45,698 bases of DNA from Subtercola boreus (GCF_003399625.1 NZ_NBXA01000019.1:1-45698); one strand, 5' to 3'; counted from the first letter of the stretch, positions 33,268 through 42,753 are shown. Numbers and translations: made by a program. The notes: generated by a model from the letters alone, not told the origin.

Positions 33268-34410
33268 TCAGCGCGCTTCCTGCCGCGGCACGACCACCCG
33301 GTTCACGATGATGAGGCCCGCCGCCGCGACGGGTACGGCCACGAGCGCGCCGAGGATTCCGCCGAGGGCGGCGCCGCCGATCGCCGAGACGATGACGAGC
33401 GCACCGGGCACCGCGACGGCCTTGGCCATGACCCGGGGCGAGAGGATGTACGCCTCGACCTGCATGTAGACGAGCAGCACGACGGCCACGATGAGCGCGC
33501 CCCCCGGGTTCACGATCAGGGTCGCAAGAGCGGCGATCGCGGAACCGAAGACCGTGCCGACGACGGGGATGAGGGCCCCGATGAATGCCACGAGGGCGAG
33601 GAGGGCCGGGGCGGGGCTGCCGACGGCCGAGGTGACCGTGAAGGTCACGACCGCATTGGCGAGGGCGAGCACGACCTGGCCGCCGACGTAACGTCCGACG
33701 GACTGGAAGATCTCCTCGGCGAGCTCGGTCACGCGCTCGCGGCTGGAGCGGGCGACGAGGGTGTACCCCTTCCTCTTCACGGCAGGGAGGGTGAGCACGA
33801 AGTAGATCGTGAGGATGCTGACGACGATCACGCCCGTCACTGCGTCGATGATCCCCGTGCCGACGCTGAGGATGCCGCCGGCGATGCCGAGCAGCTTGCT
33901 GGGGTCGGTGAAGAAGGCGGTGACGCTCGAGAGGAGGCCGTCGACGTCGATGCTCGGCCCGACGTTCGCGGTCACCCACTGGAACCAGGCCTGGTTCGGG
34001 AGGTTCTGGACGAGCGTCGTCAGCTGGGCACTGATAACGGACACCTGTGCGGTGACCGCGGGGATGATCGCGAACACGAGCCCGACGACGGCACCGAGCA
34101 CGATGACGCCGAGCACCGCGGAGGCGGCCCAGCGGGGCCAGCCACGGGCCGACATGCGCTGCAGGAGCGGATCGAGGGCCAGCGCGAGGAACAGGGCGAT
34201 GCCGAGGTAGATGAGCACGGTCGACAGGCTCGACACCGCGCCGAGAACGACCGTCGCGGCCCCCACGCCGAGGGTCGCGATGAACGCGTAGCGGAACGGA
34301 TGATCGGGCAGGAGCCCGCGCTGACTGTCGTTGGCCCGGGCGGGCCTCCCGGCCATCCCGGCCAGTCGCCGTGCTCGTCGGTCGGAGGGGCGCGTCGGGC
34401 TCGTGCTCAT
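33268..34410 (-). CDS. AI-2E-family membrane transporter
   Basis: 380 residues with a basic N-terminal tail and about seven to eight membrane helices in the pattern of the AI-2E/PerM family: paired helices at 35-75, a central soluble part, and the conserved end PLVLG-like LGGILGALVAVPVAAAGLIIV. The segment GNAVV-like ALANAVVTFTVTSAVGSPAP with PVVGTVFGSAIAAL is typical. Family members export autoinducer-2 or act as Na+(Li+)/H+ antiporters; which applies here cannot be told. Monocistronic. Confidence 0.8.
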   Translation of the reverse strand: MSTSPTRPSDRRARRLAGMAGRPARANDSQRGLLPDHPFRYAFIATLGVGAATVVLGAVSSLSTVLIYLGIALFLALALDPLLQRMSARGWPRWAASAVLGVIVLGAVVGLVFAIIPAVTAQVSVISAQLTTLVQNLPNQAWFQWVTANVGPSIDVDGLLSSVTAFFTDPSKLLGIAGGILSVGTGIIDAVTGVIVVSILTIYFVLTLPAVKRKGYTLVARSSRERVTELAEEIFQSVGRYVGGQVVLALANAVVTFTVTSAVGSPAPALLALVAFIGALIPVVGTVFGSAIAALATLIVNPGGALIVAVVLLVYMQVEAYILSPRVMAKAVAVPGALVIVSAIGGAALGGILGALVAVPVAAAGLIIVNRVVVPRQEAR

Positions 34411-34454
34411 GGGCTCAGAGTACCGAACCCGACGCCGGGGGGAGGGGAGGGGCG

Positions 34455-35543
34455 CTACTGCTGGCGGGCCAGCTCATGGAGCGTCGGGTAGGTCGTGTAG
34501 CCCTCGGCCGTCGAACCGTAGAACGTCGACGGATCGACTTCGTTCTCGGGGTGGTCGCCCTCCCAGCGCTCGACCAGGTCGGGGTTCGCGATGATCGCGC
34601 GCCCGACGGCCACGGCGTCGGCGAAGTCGCCCTCGACGAGGGTGGTCGCCTCCTCGCGGGTGGTCATGTGGCTGAAGCCGCTGTTCACGACGAAGCCGCC
34701 GCCGAACCGCGTGCGGAGTTCCTGCACGAATTCACCGGTCGGGTCGGCGTGCAGAACGCTCACGAAGGCGAGTCCGAGCGGAGCGAGGGCATCCATCAGC
34801 GCCTGGTAAGTGGCGCGCGCGTCGTCTGCGTCGGTCTCGAGAACGTCCTGGATGTTGTGCGAGGGCGAGATGCGGATGCCGGTGCGCTCCGCACCGATCG
34901 CCTCGACCACGGCCTCGACCACCGACACGACGAAGCGGATCCGGTTCTCAGGGCTACCGCCGAACTCGTCGGTGCGCTGGTTCGAGGCAGGGGAGAGGAA
35001 CTGGTGCAGCAGGTAACCGTTGGCCGAGTGCAGTTCGACGCCGTCGAGACCGGCACGCACCGCGCGGCGGGAGGCTTCGACGAACTCGCCGCGGACGATG
35101 GCCAGTTCGTCGGTCGTGAGCTCGTGCGGCACCGGGAACGGCTTCTTGCCCTCGGGCACGTGCACGTCGCCCTCGATGGCGATCGCGCTCGGTGCGACGA
35201 TGCGGGGCGTGCCGGTGATGTCGGTGTGCGACACGCGTCCGCCGTTCATCACCTGCATGATGAGCTTTCCGCCGCGCTCGTGCACGGCGTCGGCCACGCG
35301 CTTCCAGCCGGCCTCCTGCTCGTCGGTCACCATGCCGGGCTGTCCGGGGTAGGAGCGCGACTCGGCGCTCGGGTAGGTGCCCTCCGTGATGATCAGGCCG
35401 GCGCTCGCGCGCTGCGCGTAGTGCTCGACGTTCAGGTCGTTCGGTACGCCCGACTCACCGGAGCGGGTGCGGGTGAGCGGTGCCATCACGAGGCGGTTGG
35501 CGAGGTCGATGCTGCCGAGGCTGAGCGGCGAGAAGAGATCCAC
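34455..35543 (-). CDS. Alkene reductase, Old Yellow Enzyme family (NemA-like)
   Basis: 362 residues, FMN-binding TIM barrel. Start GTG 35543 with AAAGGA upstream, giving DLFSPLSLGSIDLANRLVMA and PLTRTRSGESGVPN, the standard OYE opening. The substrate-anchoring His/Asn pair is in GVELHSANGYLLHQFLSP, and the Tyr in the same segment is the usual proton donor. Downstream FGGSPENRIRF and NSGFS complete the signature. It reduces electron-poor C=C bonds (enones, maleimides, nitro compounds) with NADPH. No adjacent regulator is visible. Confidence 0.87.
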   Translation of the reverse strand: MDLFSPLSLGSIDLANRLVMAPLTRTRSGESGVPNDLNVEHYAQRASAGLIITEGTYPSAESRSYPGQPGMVTDEQEAGWKRVADAVHERGGKLIMQVMNGGRVSHTDITGTPRIVAPSAIAIEGDVHVPEGKKPFPVPHELTTDELAIVRGEFVEASRRAVRAGLDGVELHSANGYLLHQFLSPASNQRTDEFGGSPENRIRFVVSVVEAVVEAIGAERTGIRISPSHNIQDVLETDADDARATYQALMDALAPLGLAFVSVLHADPTGEFVQELRTRFGGGFVVNSGFSHMTTREEATTLVEGDFADAVAVGRAIIANPDLVERWEGDHPENEVDPSTFYGSTAEGYTTYPTLHELARQQ

Positions 35544-35629
35544 GGAGGTCCTTTCAGGTGGTGCCGCCGTCTGCGGCACCACAGGTCCAACGCGCAGGGC
35601 GCCGACGCATTCCCCGGTCGCACCGATTC

Positions 35630-37087
35630 TCAGTGGGTGAATCCCGTCGTCTGGCCCTCCGTCGGCATGGGGGACTCGAGCCGGTCGAGGTAGCCGACGG
35701 CGTCGCGGATGTCGGCCATCAGGCTTTCGGCGAGGTTCCGGCTGAGTCCGTTCCGAACGACGATGCGCTGCACCGTGATGTCGCTGAGATTGTCGGGCAT
35801 CGGGTACGCCGGGATCAACCAGCCCTTCAGTCGCAGTCGTTCGGACAGGTGGTAGAGGTTCCAGTTCGTGGTGTAGCCCCGACTCAGCTGCCAGGCGAAG
35901 ACCGGGATGTCGGTGCCCTCGTTCCACAGGTCGAATGCCGGCATCGCCCCGATCTCCCGGGCGAGGTAGACGGCCACGTCGTGCGAGGTCTTCTGCACGC
36001 GGTAGTAGCCGTCGAACCCGAGACGGAGGAACAGGTAGTACTGCAGCAGCACCTGCGCGCCGGGCCGGGAGAAGTTCAGCGCGAAGCTCGGCATGTGCCC
36101 GCCGAGGTAGGTCACGTCGAAGATGAGCTCCTTCGGCAGGGCGTCGACGCTGCGCCAGACGACCCAGCCGAGACCGGGGTAGACCAGGCCGTATTTGTGG
36201 GCCGACGTGCTGATCGAGGCGACCCGTTCGATCCGGAAGTCCCACTTCAGGTCGGGCTGCAGGAACGGCGCGATCATGCCGCCGGACGCACCGTCGACGT
36301 GGATCGGCACGTCGAGACCCGTCGCGGCCTGGATGCGGTCGAGCGCCTCGGCGATCTGCTCCACCGGCTCGTACATGCCGGTGTAGGTGACGCCCATGAT
36401 CGCGACGACGCCGATCGTGTTCTCGTCCACATACTTCTCCAGCTCGTGGCCGTCGAGCACCTTGTGGTCGTCGGTGATCGGAACGTAGCGCGGCTCGACC
36501 TCCCAGTAGTTGCAGAACTTCTCCCAGCACACCTGCACGGCACTCGAGAGAACGATGTTCGGCTTCGCGGTGTCGAGACCCTGGGCGCGGCGTGCCAGCT
36601 GCCAGCGGCGCTTCAGGGCGAGGCCGCCGAGCATGCACGCCTCCGAGGAGCCGATGGTGGATGTTCCGATCGTGTTGTTCGCATCGGGGGCGTTCCAGAG
36701 GTCGGCGAGCATCATCCAGCAGCGGGTCTCGATGGCGGCCGTCTGGGGGTACTCGTCTTTGTCGACCATGTTCTTGTCGGCGGACTCGGCGTAGATGCGC
36801 TGCGCGTGCTCGTCCATCCAGGTGCCGACGAAGGTGGCGAGGTTGAGCCGCGAGTTGCCGTCGAGCATCGCCTCGTCGTGCACGATCTGGTAGGCCGTCT
36901 CGGGCAGGGACTCCTCCTGCGGAAGGGTGTTCAGCGGAAAGTCGTTCGCCTCCCCGTCGCGACAGAACAGGGGATTCAGCTGGTTGCGGCCGGAGACGCC
37001 GGTGAAGGCGAGGCCCGATTCGCTCGGTTTCATCGGGTTCGGGGTGTTCTGGGAGTTCTGGGCGTTTTGGGAGTTCTGGGCGTTCAC
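35630..37087 (-). CDS. Glutamate decarboxylase
   Basis: 485 residues from GTG 37087 (GAGAAGG six bases upstream); an in-frame GTG at 37108 would add 7 residues. PLP enzyme of the group-II decarboxylase family: IHVDGASGGMIAPF with the conserved DGA, and the Schiff-base lysine in STSAHKYG (K298). SIGSSEA-like IGTSTIGSSEACMLGG is the substrate and PLP-phosphate region. It converts glutamate to GABA and consumes a proton; GABA antiporter genes are not in the window. The first residues are a tripeptide repeat (NAQ/NSQ) encoded by a 9-base tandem repeat, so the N-terminus may vary between strains. Confidence 0.9.
   Translation of the reverse strand: MNAQNSQNAQNSQNTPNPMKPSESGLAFTGVSGRNQLNPLFCRDGEANDFPLNTLPQEESLPETAYQIVHDEAMLDGNSRLNLATFVGTWMDEHAQRIYAESADKNMVDKDEYPQTAAIETRCWMMLADLWNAPDANNTIGTSTIGSSEACMLGGLALKRRWQLARRAQGLDTAKPNIVLSSAVQVCWEKFCNYWEVEPRYVPITDDHKVLDGHELEKYVDENTIGVVAIMGVTYTGMYEPVEQIAEALDRIQAATGLDVPIHVDGASGGMIAPFLQPDLKWDFRIERVASISTSAHKYGLVYPGLGWVVWRSVDALPKELIFDVTYLGGHMPSFALNFSRPGAQVLLQYYLFLRLGFDGYYRVQKTSHDVAVYLAREIGAMPAFDLWNEGTDIPVFAWQLSRGYTTNWNLYHLSERLRLKGWLIPAYPMPDNLSDITVQRIVVRNGLSRNLAESLMADIRDAVGYLDRLESPMPTEGQTTGFTH
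37046..37085. repeat. 9-base tandem repeat at the start of the glutamate decarboxylase gene
   Basis: Four copies of GTTYTGGGM (GTTCTGGGA, GTTCTGGGC, GTTTTGGGA, GTTCTGGGC) plus a partial GTTC. On the coding strand they specify alternating NSQ and NAQ triplets. Copy-number change would alter the length of the N-terminus without breaking the frame. Confidence 0.7.
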
Positions 37088-37165
37088 AGCGACCTTCTCA
37101 CGTCTCACAGCGGGCAGGCGGCGGCCAGCCGTGATACCAGTGTGTCGTACCGGGAGACGGCTGTC

Positions 37166-37918
37166 TCAGCGCGGGGCCATGCGGATCGCGCCGTCGAGCC
37201 GGATCGTCTCGCCGTTGAGGTACTCGCTGCCGGCGATCGTCAGCACGAGGTCCGCGAACTCGGTGGGTCGCGCGAGCCGGGCGGGGAACGGAACCGACTT
37301 CGCGAGAGACTCGTTCACCGCCGGACCGAGCGCCGCGAGCATCGGGGTGTCGACGATGCCGGGTGCGATGGTGACGACGCGGATGCCGCTCGACGCCAGA
37401 TCCCTCGCCCCGGCGATCGTCATCGCGACCACTCCGCCCTTCGAGGCGGCATAGGCGATCTGGCCGATCTGCCCCTCGAACGCCGCAACGGATGCCGTGT
37501 TGACGACGACGCCGCGCGCGCCGAACTCGTCGTAGGGTTCGTCGCCGGCCATCTTCGCGGCCGCGAGTCTCATCACGTTGAACGTTCCCACGAGGTTGAT
37601 GTCGATCGTCTTCTGGAACAGGGCGAGGTCGTGCACGCCCGACTTCGAGAGGATGCGGCGGGCCGGCCCGATGCCGGCGCAGTTCACCACGACCCGCAGG
37701 GGCCCGTCGATGCCGTCGATCGCCTGCTGCACCTGATCCTCGTCGGTGATGTCGGCCGCCACGAACCGCACGTTCTCGGGAAGCGTCGCCTTCTCCAGGG
37801 CGGCCGCCAGATCGACGCCCGTGACGCTCATGCCCTTCTCGGCCAGGGCCAGGGCTGTTGCAGCACCCAGCCCGGAGGCCGCGCCTGTCACGAGAGCGTG
37901 TGCGCCGGTGAATTCCAT
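37166..37918 (-). CDS. SDR, 3-hydroxyacyl-CoA dehydrogenase type-2-like
   Basis: 250 residues. TGAASGLGAATALALA cofactor motif, D41 region (VDLAA) for NAD, NCAGIG, active-site Ser in NTASVAAFEGQIGQ and Y-x-x-x-K in AYAASKGG. The insertion GDEPYDEFGARGVVVNTAS is characteristic of the HSD17B10/type-II HADH group, which oxidises 2-methyl-3-hydroxybutyryl-CoA in isoleucine breakdown. AAGGAG precedes the ATG. It is 87 bases downstream of the ETF-cytochrome operon on the same strand, which fits a role in branched-chain acyl-CoA oxidation. Confidence 0.78.
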   Translation of the reverse strand: MEFTGAHALVTGAASGLGAATALALAEKGMSVTGVDLAAALEKATLPENVRFVAADITDEDQVQQAIDGIDGPLRVVVNCAGIGPARRILSKSGVHDLALFQKTIDINLVGTFNVMRLAAAKMAGDEPYDEFGARGVVVNTASVAAFEGQIGQIAYAASKGGVVAMTIAGARDLASSGIRVVTIAPGIVDTPMLAALGPAVNESLAKSVPFPARLARPTEFADLVLTIAGSEYLNGETIRLDGAIRMAPR

Positions 37919-38005
37919 GTTCTGTCTCCTTGTTGTCTGTCGAGAGTCGTTTCGTCGAGACGGTGTCTCGTGTGCCGAGGAGGTCTCAGCCGGGTGTGCA
38001 GAACC

Positions 38006-39574
38006 TCAGCGCGCCGTGACCTTCCCGAAGAGCGACGCGATCGGTGCGATGACCAGCGGTCGTGCCGCGATCCAGCCCGCCACCATCACCACGAGTGAGG
38101 CGAAGAAGATGCCGAAGCCCACCCAGTTGACCTCATCGCTCGAGCCGTACATGTGGTTCAGGTTGCGGAGTGCGCCCGTGGCGAAGACCAGGGCGACATG
38201 CACGACGATGAAGCCGACGAAGAAGAGCATCACCGGAAAGTGGATGGCCCGGGCCACCTCGATCGGGTAGGCGGCGTTCAGGCGTGTGGCGCGCTTCGGC
38301 CAGACCCCCGACATCCGCACCCCGGTGAGGGCCGCGAGCGGGGCGGCGACGAAGACGACGATGAAGTACATGAGCTGCTGCAGGCTGTTGTAGTTGACCC
38401 ACCCGTTGTCGGTCGGCCACTCCAGTGTGAGGTAGTGGATGAGCGCGGAGACGGCATTCGGAAAGACCGCCCAGCTGGAGGGCACCAGCCTCAGCCAGTG
38501 CCCGGTCGCGAAGATCAGCACGACGAAGACCACACCGTTCAGGAGCCACAGCACGTCGAGTGCCTGGTGGAACCAGAGGGTGAGGCTGATCCTCCGCTTC
38601 GTCTTCGCCCAGCGCGCTGTCCAGAAGGCGCTCGGTCGCTTCTCGGTGCGCACCTGCCAGCCCGAGCGGATGATCAGCACGATGAAGAACGCATTCAGGA
38701 AGTGCTGCCAGCCGATCCAGGCGGGAAAGCCGGATTCGACGGTGTCGGGCAGGGGGTACTCGCCCGGGTAGGTCTGCAGGAAGTCCTGCACGACGCGATA
38801 GGTGGTGAGGCCGCGCGCAGCCAGCACGGCGACGGCGGCCACGAGGAGCAGGGCGAGCGAGCCGAGCACGATCTGCGTGGGTCGCGGCAGGTGCCGCAGT
38901 CGGGTGATTCCCGTGCTGGCGCCGGTCGGCGCGGGTGCTGCTGCGCTGGCGCTGCCGTTGGCTTTGGGTGCGGTGCTGGCGGCGGGTGCGGCGGCGGGTG
39001 CGGCGCCGGTCGAGATGATGATGGGCGACCGCCTGGGAGGGGCGCCCGTGCGGGCGGCAGGCCGGCGCGGCGACTCGGGCGCGGTCGCCGGTGGTGCGGG
39101 CGCGGCGGCGGGTGCGGGCGCGGCGGCGGGAGTGGGCGCGGCGGCGGGAGTGGGCGCGGCGGCGGGCGGCGGCGCGGCGGAGGGCGGTGACAAGGGCTCC
39201 GCCGGCGCGTCGGGCGAGGTGGCGGGGGAGGCCGCGAGGCTGGCGTCGGAAGCCTCCGGCGGCCACGGTTCTCCGCCAGCGGAACGCGGGAGGCCGCGGC
39301 GCCTCGCCTGCGTGGTCGCACCCATGTCGGTGGGTGCGGGGGGAACCGCGGTTGTCGCCGAAGGAGGGGCGGTCGCGGTCGTCGCGGCAGCGGGGATGGG
39401 CGCGGTGGGTGTCGCGCCCGGAGCCGGCACCGTGGCAGCCAGAGACGCATCCGCCGCCGATGTCGGTGCGGTGTCGACCGGAGCCGCGCCGGCCGGCGGC
39501 CACGGTTCGCCGCCCGCCACACGGGGCAGCCCACGACGCAGCGGCGCTGCATCCCCCCGCACAGTGCCGGCCAC
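38006..39574 (-). CDS. Cytochrome-b-like membrane protein with long repetitive Pro/Ala N-terminus, ETF-linked
   Basis: 522 residues. Residues 1-230 are disordered Pro/Ala-rich sequence with two copies of RRGLPR-x-AGGEPWPP (13-27 and 92-106) and a hexapeptide AAPxPA array (137-162). From about 233 there are five or six membrane helices: 235-253, 286-302, 340-356, 400-418, 446-466 and 486-504. Membrane-located histidines H291 (WQHFLN), H336 (WFHQALD), H445 (AIHFPVM) and H459 (VVHVALVF) suit bis-heme ligation of a b-type cytochrome (b561/formate-dehydrogenase-gamma-like domain). GTG 39574 overlaps the etfA stop by one base. Inferred role: takes electrons from ETF into the quinone pool, in place of ETF:quinone oxidoreductase; not shown by sequence alone. 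Confidence 0.7.
   Translation of the reverse strand: MAGTVRGDAAPLRRGLPRVAGGEPWPPAGAAPVDTAPTSAADASLAATVPAPGATPTAPIPAAATTATAPPSATTAVPPAPTDMGATTQARRRGLPRSAGGEPWPPEASDASLAASPATSPDAPAEPLSPPSAAPPPAAAPTPAAAPTPAAAPAPAAAPAPPATAPESPRRPAARTGAPPRRSPIIISTGAAPAAAPAASTAPKANGSASAAAPAPTGASTGITRLRHLPRPTQIVLGSLALLLVAAVAVLAARGLTTYRVVQDFLQTYPGEYPLPDTVESGFPAWIGWQHFLNAFFIVLIIRSGWQVRTEKRPSAFWTARWAKTKRRISLTLWFHQALDVLWLLNGVVFVVLIFATGHWLRLVPSSWAVFPNAVSALIHYLTLEWPTDNGWVNYNSLQQLMYFIVVFVAAPLAALTGVRMSGVWPKRATRLNAAYPIEVARAIHFPVMLFFVGFIVVHVALVFATGALRNLNHMYGSSDEVNWVGFGIFFASLVVMVAGWIAARPLVIAPIASLFGKVTAR
39093..39164. repeat. 18-base tandem repeat inside the cytochrome-b-like gene
   Basis: Four consecutive 18-base units: two copies of GGTGCGGGCGCGGCGGCG followed by two copies of GGAGTGGGCGCGGCGGCG. 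On the coding strand they give the AAPxPA hexapeptides of the N-terminal linker. Confidence 0.75.
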
Positions 39575-40578
39575 TACTGCTTCTTCTTCTCGAGGGCGGC
39601 GATCAGCTGGGGGACCACCGTGAAGACATCGCCCACCACCCCGAAGTCGGCGATGTCGAAAATGGGGGCGTCACCGTCTGTGTTGATCGCCACGATGGTC
39701 TTCGCCGTCTGCATACCCGCCCGGTGCTGGATGGCGCCCGAGATGCCGAGCGCAATGTAGAGCTGGGGCGCCACCGACACCCCGGTCTGGCCCACCTGGA
39801 AGCTCTGCGGAACGTAGCCCGCATCCACCGCTGCCCGCGACGCCCCGACGGCGGCACCGAGGGTGTCGGCGAGTTCGTCGACGAGTGCGAACTTCTCCTG
39901 GGAACCGAGCCCGCGGCCGCCCGAGACCACCGTGGTCGCTCCGCGGAGCTCGGGACGGGTCGACTTCCGGGCGGTCTGGGTGAACGTCTCGATGGTGGCG
40001 ACGGGAGTCGTCGAGACCTTGACGTCGAGGGTCTCGGGCCGGGCATCCGTCGCCGCCGCTCTCTGCTCGATCGACCCCTGCCGGATCGTCACGACGGGGG
40101 CGCCGAAGGTGGCGGCCGAGTCGACGGTGTACGTTCCGCCGTAGACGGAGTGGTGGATGACCACGCCCTCGTCGTCGCGCGAGAGGCCGACCGCGTCGAC
40201 GCAGATGGCCGAGTGGCTGCGGGCCGCGAACCGGCCAGCGACCTCGCGACCCTCGATGGAGTTGGAGATGAGCACCGCGCCTGGACCGACAGCCTCGACC
40301 GCGGCCTCGAGCGCTGCGACGGTGGGTGTCGCGACCTCGGTGAGCACCTGGGCGCTCTCGACGACCAGCACGCGGGCGGCTCCGAGCTCTGCGGCGGCGC
40401 GCGCTGCGGACGCCCCGGTGCCGGGTAGCACGACGATCAGGGCCACGGGGGTGCCGATGCCGGAGGCGGCTCCCAGCAGTCCGGCCGCACTCTTCAGAGG
40501 TTCGCCGTCGGGTGTGGTGTCGACCAGCACGAGGATCGGTTCGGAAACACTGTCGGTCGTCTTCTGTCCATCGGTCAT
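39574..40578 (-). CDS. etfA: Electron transfer flavoprotein, alpha subunit
   Basis: 334 residues. C-terminal FAD domain with [20 protein letters not shown] and the alpha-subunit signature [20 protein letters not shown] followed by [20 protein letters not shown]. Works with EtfB as a soluble heterodimer that carries electrons from acyl-CoA dehydrogenases. GAGGGGCG precedes the ATG, 13 bases after the etfB stop. Downstream it is coupled to the cytochrome-b-like gene. Confidence 0.92.
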   Translation of the reverse strand: MTDGQKTTDSVSEPILVLVDTTPDGEPLKSAAGLLGAASGIGTPVALIVVLPGTGASAARAAAELGAARVLVVESAQVLTEVATPTVAALEAAVEAVGPGAVLISNSIEGREVAGRFAARSHSAICVDAVGLSRDDEGVVIHHSVYGGTYTVDSAATFGAPVVTIRQGSIEQRAAATDARPETLDVKVSTTPVATIETFTQTARKSTRPELRGATTVVSGGRGLGSQEKFALVDELADTLGAAVGASRAAVDAGYVPQSFQVGQTGVSVAPQLYIALGISGAIQHRAGMQTAKTIVAINTDGDAPIFDIADFGVVGDVFTVVPQLIAALEKKKQ

Positions 40579-40591
40579 CTTCGCCCCTCCC

Positions 40592-41368
40592 TCAGACGAG
40601 CTTGTTCTTCAGGAGGAAGTCCGCGAGCTGCTGCCCGCCGTCACCCTCGTCGACGATCTTCGTGCCCGCGGTGCGGGGCGGCTTGCGGGCGACGCTCAGC
40701 ACGATCGAACGGGGGGCGCTCTGGTCGGCGGGATCGATCTTCAGGTCTGCGGCACTCAGCGTGACCACGGGCTTCTTCTTGGCCGCCACGATGCCCTTGA
40801 AGTTCGGGTACCGGGCTTCGGGCAGGCTCTCGGTGATGGCGACCACCGCCGGCAGCGCTGAGCGGAGCGCCATCGTTCCTGCGTCGGTGAGCCGCACCCC
40901 GGTGACCCCGGTCTCGGAGATCTCCACGCTCGAGAGCGATCCGGCCAGGGGGACCCCGAGGTGCTCGGCGATCATCGAGGGCAGAACCCCGCCCGATCCG
41001 TCGGTCGACAGGTTGCCCGTGATGACGAGGTCGTACCCGGTCTGGGTGATCGCGGCGGCGAGGATCTCGGCGGTGAGCCCGAGGTCGGCGCCGGCGAGGG
41101 CCACATCGGCGACGTGCACCACGCTGGTCGCGCCCATGGCGAGCCCCTTGCGGAGGGTCGTCGACGCCGACTCCGGCGCCATCGCGAGGATCACGACCTC
41201 GGTGTCGGGATTCGCATCCCGGTAGGTCAGTGCGACCTCGAGCGAGCGTTCCCCGATCTCGTCGAGCACCGCTTCGCTCGCGGCACGGTCGGCCAGACCC
41301 GTCTCTTCATCGATGGTGCGATCGCCGTAGGTGTCGGGCACTTCCTTGACGAGAACGATGATCTTCAC
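40592..41368 (-). CDS. etfB: Electron transfer flavoprotein, beta subunit
   Basis: 258 residues from GTG 41368 with AAGGAG upstream; the product opens [20 protein letters not shown], the normal EtfB start. The AMP-binding region is [20 protein letters not shown] and the beta signature [22 protein letters not shown]... is present with [17 protein letters not shown], the recognition loop that inserts into the dehydrogenase (LPNIM-type site). First gene of the leftward operon; divergent from the acyl-CoA dehydrogenase gene, its likely electron donor. Confidence 0.9.
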   Translation of the reverse strand: MKIIVLVKEVPDTYGDRTIDEETGLADRAASEAVLDEIGERSLEVALTYRDANPDTEVVILAMAPESASTTLRKGLAMGATSVVHVADVALAGADLGLTAEILAAAITQTGYDLVITGNLSTDGSGGVLPSMIAEHLGVPLAGSLSSVEISETGVTGVRLTDAGTMALRSALPAVVAITESLPEARYPNFKGIVAAKKKPVVTLSAADLKIDPADQSAPRSIVLSVARKPPRTAGTKIVDEGDGGQQLADFLLKNKLV

Positions 41369-41565
41369 GGGTTCAACTCCTTGGCTTCTGATTCTGTCGG
41401 ACACGTCGTTGCGGCCACAAGGTGACGGTCGCATCAGCAAGGTGTTCCCTCCATATTGTCACCCGTACCGACGATCTACCAGCACGCCCTAGTTTATTGG
41501 TGCACGTCCTTGTAGAGTCGAGAAAAGCGCAGGCATTGGAGCAGGCGAGACGAGAGGGATTGTCC
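41369..41565. promoter_or_regulatory. Divergent intergenic region between etfB and the acyl-CoA dehydrogenase gene
   Basis: A 197-base non-coding stretch that must hold both promoters. It is relatively AT-rich around 41488-41530 (AGTTTATTGG, TTGTAGAGT). No convincing -35/-10 pair or palindromic operator was recognised. Confidence 0.4.
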
Positions 41566-42753
41566 ATGGTTCGCGAAACGACCCTGCTCGAGGACGCACC
41601 CGCACCGGCGCCGGATGACCTCACCGACGACCAGCGCGACATCGCCCTGGCCGTGCGCCAGTTCGCCCAGGAGGCCCTTGCGCCGCACGCGGTGGAGTGG
41701 GACCAGGCGAAGCACTTCCCCATCGATGTGCTGCAGCAGGCCGGAGAACTCGGCCTCGGCGGCGTGTACGTGCGGGAAGACCTCGGAGGCTCGGCGCTCA
41801 GTCGGCTCGATGCCGTGCTGATCTTCGAAGAGCTCGCCCAGGGCGACACCACCATCGCCGCCTACATCTCGATCCACAACATGGTGGCGTGGATGATCGA
41901 CACCTACGGCAGCGACGAGATCCGCCGTGAGTGGCTGCCGGGCCTCTCGGCCCTGGAGCTTCGGGGCAGCTACTGCCTCACCGAGGCGGGGGCGGGTTCG
42001 GACGCCGCGGCCCTTCGAACCACGGCCGTCGTCGACGGCGACGACTACGTACTGAACGGCGAGAAGCTCTTCATCTCGGGTGCCGGATCCTCGGCCGTCT
42101 ACGTCGTGATGGCGCGCACCGGTGGCCCAGGTCCCAAGGGCATCAGCGCCATCGTCGTGCCGGCCGACACCCCCGGGCTCACCTTCGGCGCCAACGAGAA
42201 GAAGATGGGCTGGAACGCCCAGCCCACGGCGGCCGTCTGGTTCGACAACGTGCGGGTGCCGAGATCCAACCTGCTCGGCGAGGAGGGTGGCGGGTTCACA
42301 ATTGCCATGAAGGGGCTGAACGGCGGGCGACTGAACATCGCAGCGTGCTCCCTCGGCGGTGCGCAGTGGGCATACGAGAGGGCCGTGGTCCATGTGAAGG
42401 AACGCCAGACGTTCGGCCATCCGCTCTCCGACCAGCAGGCGCTGGTCTTCCGGCTCGCCGAGATGCGGATCCAACTCGAGGCGGCCCGCGGGCTGCTGCG
42501 CCGTGCCGCCCGGGCCCTCGATGCGGGTTCCCCCGACACGGTGGAGTTCTCTGCCATGGCGAAGAAGTTCGGAACCGATGTCGCGTTCACGGTTGCGAAC
42601 GAGGCTCTGCAGCTGCACGGTGGATACGGGTACCTCGCCGAGTACGGCCTCGAGAAGGTCGTGCGCGACCTGCGGGTGCACCAGATCCTGGAGGGCACGA
42701 ACGAGATCATGAGCCTCATCGTCGGACGATCGATCATTGCAGGCACCATATGA
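41566..42753 (+). CDS. Acyl-CoA dehydrogenase, isobutyryl-CoA dehydrogenase-like
   Basis: 395 residues from ATG 41566 (GAGAGGGA upstream); 48 further upstream codons are open but look non-coding. FAD-binding YCLTEAGAGSDAAALRTTA at 137-155, GEKLFISGAG, and the catalytic base E376 in QILEGTNEIM. QLHGGYGYLAEYGLEKVVRD at 349-368 is the C-terminal ACAD signature. The downstream genes (hydrolase and 3-hydroxyisobutyrate dehydrogenase) point to isobutyryl-CoA oxidation in valine catabolism, as in the ACAD8 group. Electrons go to ETF, encoded divergently. Its stop overlaps the next start (ATGA). Confidence 0.88.
   Translation: MVRETTLLEDAPAPAPDDLTDDQRDIALAVRQFAQEALAPHAVEWDQAKHFPIDVLQQAGELGLGGVYVREDLGGSALSRLDAVLIFEELAQGDTTIAAYISIHNMVAWMIDTYGSDEIRREWLPGLSALELRGSYCLTEAGAGSDAAALRTTAVVDGDDYVLNGEKLFISGAGSSAVYVVMARTGGPGPKGISAIVVPADTPGLTFGANEKKMGWNAQPTAAVWFDNVRVPRSNLLGEEGGGFTIAMKGLNGGRLNIAACSLGGAQWAYERAVVHVKERQTFGHPLSDQQALVFRLAEMRIQLEAARGLLRRAARALDAGSPDTVEFSAMAKKFGTDVAFTVANEALQLHGGYGYLAEYGLEKVVRDLRVHQILEGTNEIMSLIVGRSIIAGTI

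Noticed and set aside
37046-37085. Short direct repeats considered as a CRISPR array
   Set aside because: The units are 9 bases, contiguous without spacers, and lie inside a coding frame; no cas genes are present.
35558-38098. An 846-codon plus-strand frame
   Set aside because: Antisense across the glutamate decarboxylase and SDR genes, both of which have complete catalytic motifs on the minus strand.
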